Assembly (NCBI GenBank): GCA_002600635.1
Contig: CP021373.1
Coordinates: forward strand, 310,001 to 374,000
Direction of reading: 5' to 3'
Length of the DNA stretch: 64,000 nt
From: Rhizobium sp. ACO-34A
GTDB lineage: Bacteria > Pseudomonadota > Alphaproteobacteria > Rhizobiales > Rhizobiaceae
The first letter of the stretch is position 1, and each line of letters begins with the position of its first letter. The notes under the pieces are model-generated. The model saw only the letters and a program-made list of their open reading frames with translations. It was not told where the DNA came from and ran no database searches. Below, piece after piece: positions 27,224 through 36,290 of the stretch. The position numbers and the translations under genes are program-made.

Positions 27224-28225
27224 TCAGCCAAGTGCCCTGCCCTCGCGATCGAACCTGTGAATGTGTCCCTCCGCCGGGGAGAGAAAGACCGTGTCGCCGA
27301 CCTTGACGGACGGTGCCCCCGCCATGCGCACGACCAGAGAACCGGCCCTGCCGCAGAATACGTGGACGTGGCTTTCGGCGCCGAGATTTTCGGTGAGCTC
27401 TACCGTCCCCTGCCAGGCGCCCGCGCCGTCAACGATGCGCAGATGCTCCGGTCGGACGCCGATGATCGCGGCGCCCATCTGGCCGGCGAATTCACCCTCG
27501 ATGCGGTTCATCTTCGGTGCGCCGATGAACTCGGCAACGAACAGGTTGGCGGGTCGCTCATAGAGCTCTTGCGGTGTGCCGACCTGCTCGATGCGCCCAT
27601 GATTGAGGACGACGATCCGGTCCGCCATCGTCATCGCCTCGACCTGGTCGTGGGTGACATAGATCATCGTGCTTTCGAGCTGCTGATGCAGTTTCATGAT
27701 TTCCAGGCGCATGCTGCCGCGTAGCGCGGCATCGAGATTGGAGAGCGGTTCGTCGAACAGGAAGGCAGTCGGGTTGCGTACGATGGCACGGCCGATGGCA
27801 ACACGCTGACGCTGGCCGCCGGACAACTGCGAGGGGCGTCGTTCGAGAAAACGGGTCAGGTCGAGTACGCGAGCGGCATCCTCGACCTTGGCGGCTGTCG
27901 AGGCCTTGGTCTCGCCAGACATCTCCAGCGGGAAGGCCATGTTCTGGCGCACGGTCATATGGGGGTAAAGCGCATAGGACTGGAAGACCATGGCGAGCCC
28001 GCGCTCGCCGCAGGGTGTGGTGGTGACATCCCTGCCCTCGATGCGGATCGATCCGCCGCTGCTTTCCTCAAGGCCCGCGATCAGGCGCAGGAGCGTGGAC
28101 TTGCCGCTACCCGATGGCCCGACGAAGACGACGAATTCGCCTTTGCCGATCTCCAGGTCGAGAGAGGGAATGACGGTGTTCTTGCCGAACACCTTGGTGA
28201 TGCCGTCGAGCTTGATCTGAGCCAT
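27224..28225 (-). CDS. ABC transporter ATP-binding protein (UgpC/MalK type) of the amino-sugar importer
   Basis: A 333-residue ATPase with Walker [10 protein letters not shown], signature [15 protein letters not shown], Walker [13 protein letters not shown] and the H-loop THDQ. A C-terminal TOBE region from about residue 235 contains GVRPEHLRI. This is the CUT1 carbohydrate ATPase type. It starts at 28225 with a 26-base gap after the second permease gene. It is the last gene of the operon that begins with the NanE-NanK fusion. Confidence 0.93.
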   Translation of the reverse strand: MAQIKLDGITKVFGKNTVIPSLDLEIGKGEFVVFVGPSGSGKSTLLRLIAGLEESSGGSIRIEGRDVTTTPCGERGLAMVFQSYALYPHMTVRQNMAFPLEMSGETKASTAAKVEDAARVLDLTRFLERRPSQLSGGQRQRVAIGRAIVRNPTAFLFDEPLSNLDAALRGSMRLEIMKLHQQLESTMIYVTHDQVEAMTMADRIVVLNHGRIEQVGTPQELYERPANLFVAEFIGAPKMNRIEGEFAGQMGAAIIGVRPEHLRIVDGAGAWQGTVELTENLGAESHVHVFCGRAGSLVVRMAGAPSVKVGDTVFLSPAEGHIHRFDREGRALG

Positions 28226-28251
28226 GGTCAATCCGTTTCCTGTCGTCCGGC

Positions 28252-29070
28252 TCAGCCCTTGACCGCACCAGCGGTCATGGATCCGGTCAATTGTCTGTAG
28301 ATGAGCATTCCAAGCACGGCCGGAGGCAGTGCGCCGAGGATCATCACGGCTGAAGCGACGCCCCATTGCACGCCGCCGCCGCTTGCGGAAAAGAAGAAGG
28401 AGGCGCCGACGGTAACCGGCACGGCTTCGCGCGTCGTCAGCATCAGGCCGAAGAGATATTCGTTCCAGGCGGTGATGAAGCCGAAGATGAAGGCGGTGAC
28501 GACAGCCGGTCGGATCACCGGACGCACGATGCGTCTCAGGATCACGAAGGAGCCTGCGCGATCCATGCGCGCGGCCTCATCGATCTCTCCGGGCATGTCG
28601 GAAATCGCGCTCACCATCATCATCAGGCTGAGTGGTAGATTGACGATGGTGAGAATGAGGCCGAGACCAAGGCGCGTGTCGAGCAGACCGACGAACTGGA
28701 ACATCATGTAGAGCGGGATCGCAAAGACGACGAGGGGCACGGCGCGCAGATTGGCAACGAGCGGCAGGAGGTGGCGACGCCCCGTTCCCGTACGAACAAT
28801 CGCGTAAGCCGCGGGCAGGGTCAGAAGCAGCGCCAGCAGGGAGCCGATCAGGGCGGCAACCGTGCTGTTCAAAAGATAGGCGTAGATGTTGAACCGGCTG
28901 GTGTCGGTCAGCACCTTGGCATAATTCGCAAGCGTCGGGGCCTGAAGGATGAGGCCCGGGTTCATCGCCACTTCCCTGGCGCTCTTGAACGAGGTGATGA
29001 GCGTCACGATCACCGGGAAGTTCATGGCAAAGGCGGCGACCGCAAAGACGATCCAGCGAAGCGCGTTCAT
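28252..29070 (-). CDS. Carbohydrate ABC transporter permease (MalG type)
   Basis: A 272-residue inner-membrane protein with six predicted helices and the coupling loop [20 protein letters not shown]. The C-terminal half has [15 protein letters not shown], the typical MalG-type segment. The start at 29070 overlaps the stop of the first permease by four bases. It forms a heterodimeric channel with the 29067-29951 product. Confidence 0.93.
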   Translation of the reverse strand: MNALRWIVFAVAAFAMNFPVIVTLITSFKSAREVAMNPGLILQAPTLANYAKVLTDTSRFNIYAYLLNSTVAALIGSLLALLLTLPAAYAIVRTGTGRRHLLPLVANLRAVPLVVFAIPLYMMFQFVGLLDTRLGLGLILTIVNLPLSLMMMVSAISDMPGEIDEAARMDRAGSFVILRRIVRPVIRPAVVTAFIFGFITAWNEYLFGLMLTTREAVPVTVGASFFFSASGGGVQWGVASAVMILGALPPAVLGMLIYRQLTGSMTAGAVKG

Positions 29071-29951
29071 GCGGCGATCCTCCGGCGATCGAGCTGCGAT
29101 TTGACGAGGGCGGCGCCATAGAGAACGACAAGCGACGTGGAGAACAGGAGTGCGGATGCGGCAACCGCCTGACCGATCTGACCGCCCTTGAAGAAGGACT
29201 GGTAGATGTAGATGGAAAGCGACATGGTCGAGCCGCCGGCACCTGCACCGGTCAGTGCGAAGACGTTGTCGAACACGCGGAAACCGTCGATGAAGCGGAT
29301 GCCGATCGCGATCGCGATCGTCGCTTTCATCATCGGCAGTTCGATGCGCCACAGAATTTTCCATGCCGAGGCCCGGTCCATGGCGGCGGCCTCCCTGATC
29401 TCCGAGGGTATCGAGATATAGGCGACATGGAAAAGCAGGAAGGCGAACGGCGTCCATTGCAGGACTTCGACCACGACCAATGTCCAGAAGGCATTGCCGG
29501 CGTCGAGAAAGGCCGGACTCGTGCCAAACCACAAGGTCAGATAGTAGGGTAGCGGCCCGGCGAATTCATGCAGCACCAGACGGTACATCAAACCGACCAT
29601 CGAGGGTGCCACCATCATCGGCAGCATGATCAACGCCATGGTCCAGCCGTGGCGGCTGACGATCGGCGAGAGAAAGATCGCAAGCGCCAGGCCGAGCCCG
29701 CATTCGATGAGGGCCGTCAGAATGCCGAAGCGCAGCGAAAACCAGCAGGCCGACCAGAATTCGGGATCGACGAGCACCTGGGCGAAGTTCCTGAAACCCA
29801 CGATTTCGGGCGTGCGCATGGTCTGGAAGGTGACGTCGGACAATGCATAGATGATATCGACCAGAGCCGGAAAGCTCAGGAAAACGATCAGGAAAGCGAC
29901 CAGAGGCGCCAGAAGAAGCCGCCCTTCGCGTTGCTGTGGAGTGGTGCGCAT
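29067..29951 (-). CDS. Carbohydrate ABC transporter permease (MalF type)
   Basis: A 294-residue permease with an N-terminal helix (LLAPLVAFLIVFLSFPALV), then the BPD permease domain and coupling loop EIREAAAMDRASAWKILWRI. It is the first permease of the CUT1 importer, 52 bases downstream of the binding protein gene on the coding strand, and is translationally coupled to the second permease. Context assigns it to amino-sugar uptake. Confidence 0.93.
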   Translation of the reverse strand: MRTTPQQREGRLLLAPLVAFLIVFLSFPALVDIIYALSDVTFQTMRTPEIVGFRNFAQVLVDPEFWSACWFSLRFGILTALIECGLGLALAIFLSPIVSRHGWTMALIMLPMMVAPSMVGLMYRLVLHEFAGPLPYYLTLWFGTSPAFLDAGNAFWTLVVVEVLQWTPFAFLLFHVAYISIPSEIREAAAMDRASAWKILWRIELPMMKATIAIAIGIRFIDGFRVFDNVFALTGAGAGGSTMSLSIYIYQSFFKGGQIGQAVAASALLFSTSLVVLYGAALVKSQLDRRRIAA

Positions 29952-29971
29952 GGTGCCATCCGCCAGGGTTT

Positions 29972-29995
29972 GCCCAGGCGCGTTCGCGCCCGGGC
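29972..29995 (-). other. Intercistronic hairpin after the amino-sugar binding protein gene
   Basis: GCCCAGGCGCG (29972-29982) can pair with CGCGCCCGGGC (29985-29995), with one A-C mismatch and a very short loop. It starts nine bases after the binding protein stop on the coding strand, the same position as the hairpins after two other binding protein genes in this window. Confidence 0.5.
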
Positions 29996-30003
29996 GTTGG
30001 CTT

Positions 30004-31338
30004 TTACTTCTTGAGCAGTTCGGTCATGCTCTGGGCGGCGGCCGACAATGCCTCGTCGAGGCTCTTCTGGCCGGCCCAGTACGCCGTGAACTCCTTGGCC
30101 TGGGCCTCGTAGACCGAAAGCGCATTGGCGGAAGTGGCGCCGTTCATGACGTAGCCATAGGCTCCTGCGAACTCGCCGAGCTTGACCAGATCCGGACGGT
30201 CGGCGGCGATCTTTGCAACGACATCCGGGGCAAGCGCCGGCGAGCCGCCGGCCTTGGCATAGGCGAGCGCTGCGTCTTCCGAGGCAAGCCATTTCAGAAA
30301 GCGCACGGCGCCCTCCTTGTGCTTGGAGCTCTTGTTGAGGCCAAGACCCAGGCCATGAATATGGTCCTTGCGGCCTTCGGGACCGGCTGGCGGGGCAATG
30401 ACGGCAGTATCCCCGGCAACCGCGGGAGCCGTTTCCGGGTTCATCAACTCACCGGCGGCGGCATTCCACTGCAGGGCGGTCGCGACCTGACCCGACGTCC
30501 AGGCGGCGTTGGTTTCGGGATATTCGTAGCTCAGTGAATCCTTCGGCGTGGCGCCGGCGTCGTAGAGCTTCTTGTAGAGTTCGAGACCGGTACGATAAGC
30601 CTCGGAATCAACCGTGACCTTGCCGGAAGCGTCCATCCAGTCGGCACCATAGGCGCGCGGCAGGGACTGGAACACCATCATGTTGAACAGCAGGTTCTTC
30701 ATCTGCAGGACCGTGCCGTAGCGCACCGGGCTATCGGGGTTCACGGCCTTGGTGAAATAAAGCGCGGTCGTCGCCCAGTCTTCCCAGGTCCATTCGTCAG
30801 GCGCCTTCGGCTCAAGGCTCTTGCCGAAATATTTCTGGGCGATTTCCGCATATTTCGCCTTGGCGCCGGCATCTGCCATCAGCGCATCGATCAGGTCCTT
30901 GCGGTAATACATGAAGTGCAGGGACAGGTCGGTCGGCACGCCATACTGCTTGCCTTCGAACTGCATGGTTTCAAGGATCGGCTTGCCGAAGACCTTCTCG
31001 GCGTCCGCACCCAGATCGACAGGTTCCATGAACGGTGCATAACGCCCGATGGAATAGGTGGCGATAAGATTGATGTCGAAGGCATCGGAACCAGCGGCCA
31101 GATCCGCCTGCAGCTTGTCGTAGAAACCGTCGCGGTTGAAGAACAGAAGCTCGACCTTGTCTTCCGCCGCGGTTTCGGAACGCGCATTATAGACATCGAC
31201 AGCAGCGCGAAGGGCGGTCTCTTCGGATCCGCCAGGCCAGCCGAGTACGGTTACCTCGGCCGCTGCGATCCCCGGGAGGGCCGTGGTCGAGAGGAATGCC
31301 GCCACCCCGGCGGCCAAAAGGCTATGCATTTTCATCAT
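30004..31338 (-). CDS. Extracellular solute-binding protein, family 1 (amino-sugar importer)
   Basis: A 444-residue secreted protein with signal peptide MKMHSLLAAGVAAFLSTTA and likely cleavage near GIAAAE. The mature protein opens VTVLGWPGGSEE and has the family 1 lobes (LSLHFMYYRKDLIDAL; GGSPALAPDVV). It is encoded 23 bases after the NanE-NanK fusion and before the two permeases. Gene context (NanEK, NagA and NagB near by) points to N-acetylmannosamine, N-acetylglucosamine or an oligomer of them as ligand. Confidence 0.92.
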   Translation of the reverse strand: MMKMHSLLAAGVAAFLSTTALPGIAAAEVTVLGWPGGSEETALRAAVDVYNARSETAAEDKVELLFFNRDGFYDKLQADLAAGSDAFDINLIATYSIGRYAPFMEPVDLGADAEKVFGKPILETMQFEGKQYGVPTDLSLHFMYYRKDLIDALMADAGAKAKYAEIAQKYFGKSLEPKAPDEWTWEDWATTALYFTKAVNPDSPVRYGTVLQMKNLLFNMMVFQSLPRAYGADWMDASGKVTVDSEAYRTGLELYKKLYDAGATPKDSLSYEYPETNAAWTSGQVATALQWNAAAGELMNPETAPAVAGDTAVIAPPAGPEGRKDHIHGLGLGLNKSSKHKEGAVRFLKWLASEDAALAYAKAGGSPALAPDVVAKIAADRPDLVKLGEFAGAYGYVMNGATSANALSVYEAQAKEFTAYWAGQKSLDEALSAAAQSMTELLKK

Positions 31339-31361
31339 GATACTCCGTCCCTTCTAGAGGC

Positions 31362-32888
31362 TCATCGTTTCTTGTTATTTAAAAGCGCCAAATCGGCTAT
31401 GCCGACGATCCCTGCCTTTGGCCCCAGGGTCGCCTCCCGCAGTTCAGGCACCACGGCCGGATCGATGGCCGCAATCGCTGCCCTTACCCTGTCCATGAAA
31501 CCAGCGGCGAGGCCCACGCCACCGCCGATGACGATCCGCGCGGGATCGATCGCCAATTGAATGTCGCAGCAAAGCCGCGCGAAGCGTCGGGCAACGCCAT
31601 CAATGATGCCGATCGCCCATCCCTGCCCGGCATCCGCTGCCAGGAACACATCCTTCGGCTCGCAATCATGTCCGAGACGCCTCGCCTCTGATGCGATCCA
31701 GGGACCGCAGATGCGGTTTTCCAACGGCAGTCCATCGGTATGGACGTCGTGCATCTGGCCGAAGTGCCCTGCGATGCCGCCGAGCAACCGGCCCTGCGAA
31801 ATGATACCGCCGCCAAGACCGGTGGAGACCGTGATGAAGACGAGATCGCGACGGTCGGGCGTCGCCTTGTATTCGCCCCATGCGGCAGCCTGGGCGTCAT
31901 TGGCGGCAACCACCGGAACACCGAAGAACCCGCTTGCGCTGGCCTCCAGCGGATATTCTCCATCGAGACCGAGCGTCGCCTTGCTCATGGCGCGCCAGAT
32001 GCCGTTGCGGACCGCGCCGGTCACGGCTATTCCGGCGTGGGTATAGCGCCCCTTCCAGCTCTCCGTCGCTCCGGCGATCGCATGCAGCCAGCGTTCCGGC
32101 GAGCCGCTCCGATCGGTGGAAAAGACCACTGAATCGAGAACCTCGCCGGCCTGCACGAGCGACGCCATGGTCTTGGTGCCACCCAGGTCGACGGCGAGCA
32201 CGACGGGTGCAGGCGCATAGATCTCGTCCAGCGCGTCCCTGAACCAGGTCGTCACATGCTCGGTGCGGGTGATCGCGGAGCCCACGACCACGCAGGTGGC
32301 GCCCGCGCGCGCTGCTGCCTGCGCCTGTTCCGGCGTGCGGATGCGGCCTTCGGCAATGACATTCGGCGTCAGCGCGCGAAGCGCCGCCACAAGCTCGATA
32401 TCCGGTTCCACCGGTTCCGGACCGCCCGTATAGCCGGACATGGTCGAACCGACGAAATCCACGCCGGCGGCAAGCGCGCGCCGCGCGTCCTCGACGCAAC
32501 TGCAGTCGGCCATCGACAGTTTGCCGGCGTCGCGAACAGCGCGGGCAAGCGCTTCCACCGTCACCGGACGCGTCCGATCCGTCGCATCGAAGGCAATGAT
32601 ATCCGCGCCAGCCCGCGCCAGATCGTTCACATCGGCGATGAAGGGCGTGATGCGAACCGGGCTGTCATCGAGATCGCGCTTGACGAGGCCGATGATCGGG
32701 GCGCTGGTCGCTGCCCGGACGGCCGAAACATAGCGTGCCGATTCGATCCGAAGTCCCGAAGCCCCCGCCGACAATGCAGCCAGGGCAAAACCGACCACAT
32801 AGACACTGTCGTCCATGGCGCCGCCGGGAACCGGCTGGCAAGAAACGATCAGGCCGTTTTTGAGGATATCTGTATGCACGTTCACCAT
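31362..32888 (-). CDS. nanEK: N-acetylmannosamine-6-phosphate epimerase / ROK kinase fusion
   Basis: Two enzymes in one 508-residue chain. Residues 1 to about 228 are NanE, a TIM barrel with IGLVKRDLDDSPVRITPF supplying the catalytic lysine region and NVIAEGRIRTPEQ the catalytic glutamate. From about 230 comes a ROK kinase domain with the phosphate motif VDLGGTKT and catalytic Asp in AANDAQAAAWGEY. The zinc motif of most ROK kinases (CxCGxxGC) is absent: the equivalent region reads ENRICGPWIASEA. Together they convert ManNAc to GlcNAc-6-phosphate. It is the first gene of the importer operon, divergent from the GntR gene. Confidence 0.9.
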   Translation of the reverse strand: MVNVHTDILKNGLIVSCQPVPGGAMDDSVYVVGFALAALSAGASGLRIESARYVSAVRAATSAPIIGLVKRDLDDSPVRITPFIADVNDLARAGADIIAFDATDRTRPVTVEALARAVRDAGKLSMADCSCVEDARRALAAGVDFVGSTMSGYTGGPEPVEPDIELVAALRALTPNVIAEGRIRTPEQAQAAARAGATCVVVGSAITRTEHVTTWFRDALDEIYAPAPVVLAVDLGGTKTMASLVQAGEVLDSVVFSTDRSGSPERWLHAIAGATESWKGRYTHAGIAVTGAVRNGIWRAMSKATLGLDGEYPLEASASGFFGVPVVAANDAQAAAWGEYKATPDRRDLVFITVSTGLGGGIISQGRLLGGIAGHFGQMHDVHTDGLPLENRICGPWIASEARRLGHDCEPKDVFLAADAGQGWAIGIIDGVARRFARLCCDIQLAIDPARIVIGGGVGLAAGFMDRVRAAIAAIDPAVVPELREATLGPKAGIVGIADLALLNNKKR

Positions 32889-32920
32889 ACCTTTCGTAGG
32901 GTGACGCTAGTCCAAACAAT

Positions 32921-32936
32921 ACCAGATTACAACCAG
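32921..32936. promoter_or_regulatory. Direct repeat ACCAG, candidate operator of the HutC-type regulator
   Basis: ACCAG at 32921-32925 and again at 32932-32936, spaced one helical turn (11 bases), in the divergent region between nanEK and the GntR gene. The pattern ACCAGnTnnnnACCA recurs at 33871-33885 in front of nagB, so both transcription units of the amino-sugar locus carry it. Confidence 0.5.
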
Positions 32937-33076
32937 TATCGATGATCCGTGCATAAACTGGAATGCAATTCGTCACGCTGGACTTGAAACTTCACGCTAT
33001 TTTGCCGAGAAATGGCGAAGGGGCCGCCCTGACAAAATCGCTTTTTCAACGAGGTTGAATTTCCTTGAACCGGAAT

Positions 33077-33853
33077 ATGTCGCAAGAGGCCGCAGAGACA
33101 CCAGGCCATGGCGATCCCCTCATGGATCGGCTGGCAGCCAGTCTGAGCGAAGTGGAAGATCATTCGCCGATCTACATGCGGCTTGCCGTGGCACTGGCCG
33201 ACGCCATCGATGCTGGCGAACTCGGTCGCGGGGGTAGCCTGCCGAGCGAACGGCTACTGGCGGAGCGGCTGAACATCTCACGCGTCTCTGTGCGGCGCGC
33301 CATCGCCGAACTCGAAAGCGAGGGCCGCGTCAGCCGGCGTCATGGCGCACGCACCGTGGTTCAGACCAGAGTGCGCAAGGATCTGCCCAATCTGACCGGC
33401 TTCTCCGACGATATTCGCGCCCGCGGTATGGAGCCCAGCTTTTCATGGATTTCCCGGGGGACCGCCATCGGCACATTGCAGGAAACGATGGCCCTGGGGC
33501 TGCCGGTGCAAAGCGAAGTGATCCGCCTGATACGTGTGCGCTTTGCTGACGGAACCCCTATCGCGCTGGAGCGTGCCGCAGTGCCGAAGTCCATTCTTCC
33601 GGATGCCATGCTGGTCACGCATTCGCTCTACGAAACACTGGCATCGCTCAATGCAAGGCCGCATCATGGCTTCCAGCGCATCCGGGCCGATGTGATGACG
33701 CCTGCAGAAGCGGAACTCCTGCGGGCTGCGCCGTTTACGCCCATGCTGATCGCCGAGCGCCGGTGCTTTCTCGAAGACGGGCGCGCGGTCGAATTCACCG
33801 AAACGCGTTACAATGGCAAGGTCTACGATTTCATATCGGATCTGCACATTTGA
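33077..33853 (+). CDS. GntR family regulator, HutC subfamily (UTRA domain)
   Basis: A 258-residue regulator with an N-terminal wHTH (LPSERLLAERLNISRVSVRR) and a UTRA effector domain. The latter includes GTAIGTLQETMALGL and the C-terminal ETRYNGKVYDFI. NagR/NagQ-type repressors responding to amino-sugar phosphates belong to this group. The ATG at 33077 is used; a TTG at 33065 has a better-spaced GAGG and would add four residues. It lies between the nanEK-transporter operon and nagBA. Confidence 0.9.
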   Translation: MSQEAAETPGHGDPLMDRLAASLSEVEDHSPIYMRLAVALADAIDAGELGRGGSLPSERLLAERLNISRVSVRRAIAELESEGRVSRRHGARTVVQTRVRKDLPNLTGFSDDIRARGMEPSFSWISRGTAIGTLQETMALGLPVQSEVIRLIRVRFADGTPIALERAAVPKSILPDAMLVTHSLYETLASLNARPHHGFQRIRADVMTPAEAELLRAAPFTPMLIAERRCFLEDGRAVEFTETRYNGKVYDFISDLHI

Positions 33854-33868
33854 TCCGCTGGCGCATTA

Positions 33869-33901
33869 AAACCAGTTGCATACCACTTTCCGCTCTGGTT
33901 T
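33869..33901. promoter_or_regulatory. Candidate operator/promoter region ahead of nagB
   Basis: ACCAG at 33871-33875 and ACCA at 33882-33885 repeat the 11-base-spaced motif found at 32921-32936. The same stretch also contains an inverted repeat AAACCAG (33869-33875) and CTGGTTT (33895-33901). The motif sits 80-110 bases upstream of the nagB start. Confidence 0.45.
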
Positions 33902-33981
33902 ATTCTCTTCCCGAACCGCACCGGCGGACACGGCGGCGCGGCACCTGTTGAGGCAGAAGGCAGCGGAAACCGGCCGTAACA

Positions 33982-34764
33982 ATGAAGATTCATCTTTTCG
34001 ATCAACCGCGATCAGCGACACGATTTGTTGCCCGACGCCTTGCCTGCCTCGTCGCGGAGCGGCCGAATGCGGTTCTCGGCCTCGCAACCGGCGGCACCAT
34101 GCAGCCCGTTTATGCCGAACTCCTGTCCATGGCCCGGACGCAGGGGATTTCCTTTGCCGGTATCGGCAGTTTCAATCTCGACGAATATGTCGGCCTGGCA
34201 CCAGATCATCCGCAATCCTACTGGCACTTCATGCGCGAACATCTGTTCGATCACATCGATGCCGATCCCGGCCGGCTGGCGATACCACACGGCAACGCAC
34301 CGGATCCCGTTGCTGAAGCACTGCGCTATGAAGATCGGATCCGTCGCGCCGGCGGCATCGATCTGCAGCTTCTGGGGCTGGGGTCCAACGGTCACATCGG
34401 CTTCAACGAGCCGGGTGCGAGCTTCTCTTCGCGCACGCGCGTCGAGACGCTTGCCGAGGAAACCCGCAGGGCCAATGCGCGCTTCTTCGGCAAGGGCGAG
34501 CATGTTCCTTCCGAGGCGATCACCATGGGCATCGCTTCCATCATGGAGGCGCGCTCCATCGTGCTTCTCGCCATCGGCAGCGGCAAGGCTGCCGCGGTCA
34601 GGGCAATGATAGAAGGCCCCGTATCGGAGGACTGCCCAGCAAGCGCCTTGCGCAGCCATCCCGATGTGACCGTCGTGCTCGATGTCGCCGCCGCATCGTT
34701 GCTCGATGCGCGGACGACTGTAACCAGACACGATGATGCGGGAGAACTCCATGAAGTCGGATGA
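33982..34764 (+). CDS. nagB: Glucosamine-6-phosphate deaminase
   Basis: A 260-residue NagB with the phosphate-binding ATGGTM, active-site GSFNLDEYVGL (catalytic Asp) and the conserved GLGSNGHIGFNEPG loop. It converts glucosamine-6-phosphate to fructose-6-phosphate and ammonia. The C-terminal SHPDVTVVLD matches bacterial NagB. It ends 14 bases into nagA, so the two are coupled. The allosteric C-terminal extension of E. coli NagB is not present. Confidence 0.95.
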   Translation: MKIHLFDQPRSATRFVARRLACLVAERPNAVLGLATGGTMQPVYAELLSMARTQGISFAGIGSFNLDEYVGLAPDHPQSYWHFMREHLFDHIDADPGRLAIPHGNAPDPVAEALRYEDRIRRAGGIDLQLLGLGSNGHIGFNEPGASFSSRTRVETLAEETRRANARFFGKGEHVPSEAITMGIASIMEARSIVLLAIGSGKAAAVRAMIEGPVSEDCPASALRSHPDVTVVLDVAAASLLDARTTVTRHDDAGELHEVG

Positions 34765-35923
34765 GCCAATCGGGCAGACCACCGCCGTCGTTGCCGACAC
34801 ACTCTACGACGGTACCGGTTCACCACCGGTCCACGATGTGGCGATTGTGCTCGAAGGCGGGATGATTGCATCAGTTTGCCCGGTCGGCAGGCTGCCCGGA
34901 AACGTCGAGATCATGGCGCGCGCTGCCATAGCCATACCCGGAATGATCGACCTGCAGATCAATGGCGGGGGTGGCGTGCTCTTCAACGATGAGCCGACAC
35001 CCGAAGCGCTGGAGAAGATGGCTGCGGCTGCCCGCAAGGGCGGCACGGCCTTCATCCTGCCAACCTACATTACCGCCCATGGACAGGGTTTCGCGGATGC
35101 CATGGAAGCGGTCGAGAAAGCGATCGCCATGGGGGTGCCCGGCATTCTGGGAATCCATCTGGAGGGGCCATTCCTCTCACCAAAGCGTCCCGGCATCCAT
35201 CCAAGAGACGCCATACGTCCCATCGGCAACGAAGACATTGCTGTCCTCAGCCGCGACATCGGCGGGCCAAGACTCATCACGCTTGCTCCGGAGGAAGCTC
35301 CCGATGGAAGCATCCGCGAACTCTGCAATTCCGGAGCCATCGTCTTTGCCGGTCATAGCGAAGCAAGTTTCGAGGATATGGAAAAGGCTGCGGGCGAAGG
35401 CATCTCCGGCGCGACCCATCTCTTCAACGCCATGTCGCAGATTGCCGGCCGCGCGCCGGGTCTCGTCGGGGCGGTGCTCGATAACGACCGGCTTTATGCG
35501 GGCATCATCGCTGATGGGGTCCATGTGCATCAGGCCAATCTGAGACTGGCCGCTCATTCGCTTGGCCCTGACAGGCTCTGCCTTGTGACAGACGCGATGT
35601 CGACGCTCGGCACGGCTCTTGAATCGTTCGATCTGCTCGGCAAGCAGATCTTTCTCCGCGACGGTCGTCTTGTCGACATGAACGGTACGCTTGCCGGCGC
35701 CCACATCGCCCTCGACGAATGCCTGCGGAACATGATGCGATTTACGGGTATAAACGCAGCCGAGGCGGTGCAGATGGCGACATCGGCGCCGGCTCATGCG
35801 GTCGGTCTTGGCGCCACGCTGGGCCGCGTGGCATCCGGCTACCGGGCAGCCTTGACCTTGATGGACGAAGATTTCAAGGCCGTCAGCGTGGTCATCGACT
35901 CGAAGCTGTACCCATCGACCTGA
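34751..35923 (+). CDS. nagA: N-acetylglucosamine-6-phosphate deacetylase
   Basis: The 390-residue amidohydrolase has the metal and substrate motifs of NagA: GMIDLQINGGGGV, HLEGPFLSPKRPG, GHSEASFEDM, THLFNAM, ADGVHVH and the catalytic Asp in LVTDAMS. It removes acetate from GlcNAc-6-phosphate, feeding NagB. The ATG at 34751 is preferred because GGGAGA precedes it; ATGs at 34733 and 34736 lack one. It completes the route ManNAc to fructose-6-phosphate encoded in the locus. Confidence 0.95.
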   Translation: MKSDEPIGQTTAVVADTLYDGTGSPPVHDVAIVLEGGMIASVCPVGRLPGNVEIMARAAIAIPGMIDLQINGGGGVLFNDEPTPEALEKMAAAARKGGTAFILPTYITAHGQGFADAMEAVEKAIAMGVPGILGIHLEGPFLSPKRPGIHPRDAIRPIGNEDIAVLSRDIGGPRLITLAPEEAPDGSIRELCNSGAIVFAGHSEASFEDMEKAAGEGISGATHLFNAMSQIAGRAPGLVGAVLDNDRLYAGIIADGVHVHQANLRLAAHSLGPDRLCLVTDAMSTLGTALESFDLLGKQIFLRDGRLVDMNGTLAGAHIALDECLRNMMRFTGINAAEAVQMATSAPAHAVGLGATLGRVASGYRAALTLMDEDFKAVSVVIDSKLYPST

Positions 35924-35939
35924 CCGGCTCTCAAGCAAT

Positions 35940-36176
35940 ATGCGAAACAGCCGGTCGAAATGCCCCCGCCTTGAACGGCCACGACCGGCAGGAAGCCTCG
36001 AATATGTCGAGGCAATGCTGCCGATCGATGAGGAGACAGAAGCACTGAAGCGTTCGATTGCGATGGCCGTTGCCAATGTATCGAGGACGCATGGCGTTGC
36101 CGAACCGGAAATGGCCGCCCGCGATCTTGCCGCGTTGACCCGTGACATGGTGGAAGCGGGTGGGCCTGTTCTGTGA
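35940..36176 (+). CDS. Possible small protein of unknown function
   Basis: An open frame of 78 codons downstream of nagA. The C-terminal 60 residues look like a short helical soluble protein (DEETEALKRSIAMAVANVS; EPEMAARDLAALTRDMVEAG), but no family was recognised. No good ribosome site precedes the ATG at 35940 or the internal ATG at 36015. It could be a small rhizobial gene or the tail of a decayed one. The rest of the nagA-E2 gap (36177-36290) shows nothing else. Confidence 0.3.
   Translation: MRNSRSKCPRLERPRPAGSLEYVEAMLPIDEETEALKRSIAMAVANVSRTHGVAEPEMAARDLAALTRDMVEAGGPVL
35950..35989. terminator. Inverted repeat downstream of nagA
   Basis: GCCGGTCG (35950-35957) and CGACCGGC (35982-35989), a perfect 8-base inverted repeat with a 24-base loop, start 26 bases after the nagA stop. 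There is no T-run. It could end the nagBA transcript, or simply be part of the small open frame that covers it. Confidence 0.3.
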
Positions 36177-36290
36177 AACCGATATGCCATCGTGGGAGCA
36201 GCGTGCCAGACGTGCCGTCTACGGTTACCAGGGGCTGAACTGACGCCGGTTTGAGAAGAAGAGCTGATGCGGCGGAAACGCCGGCTCGTT

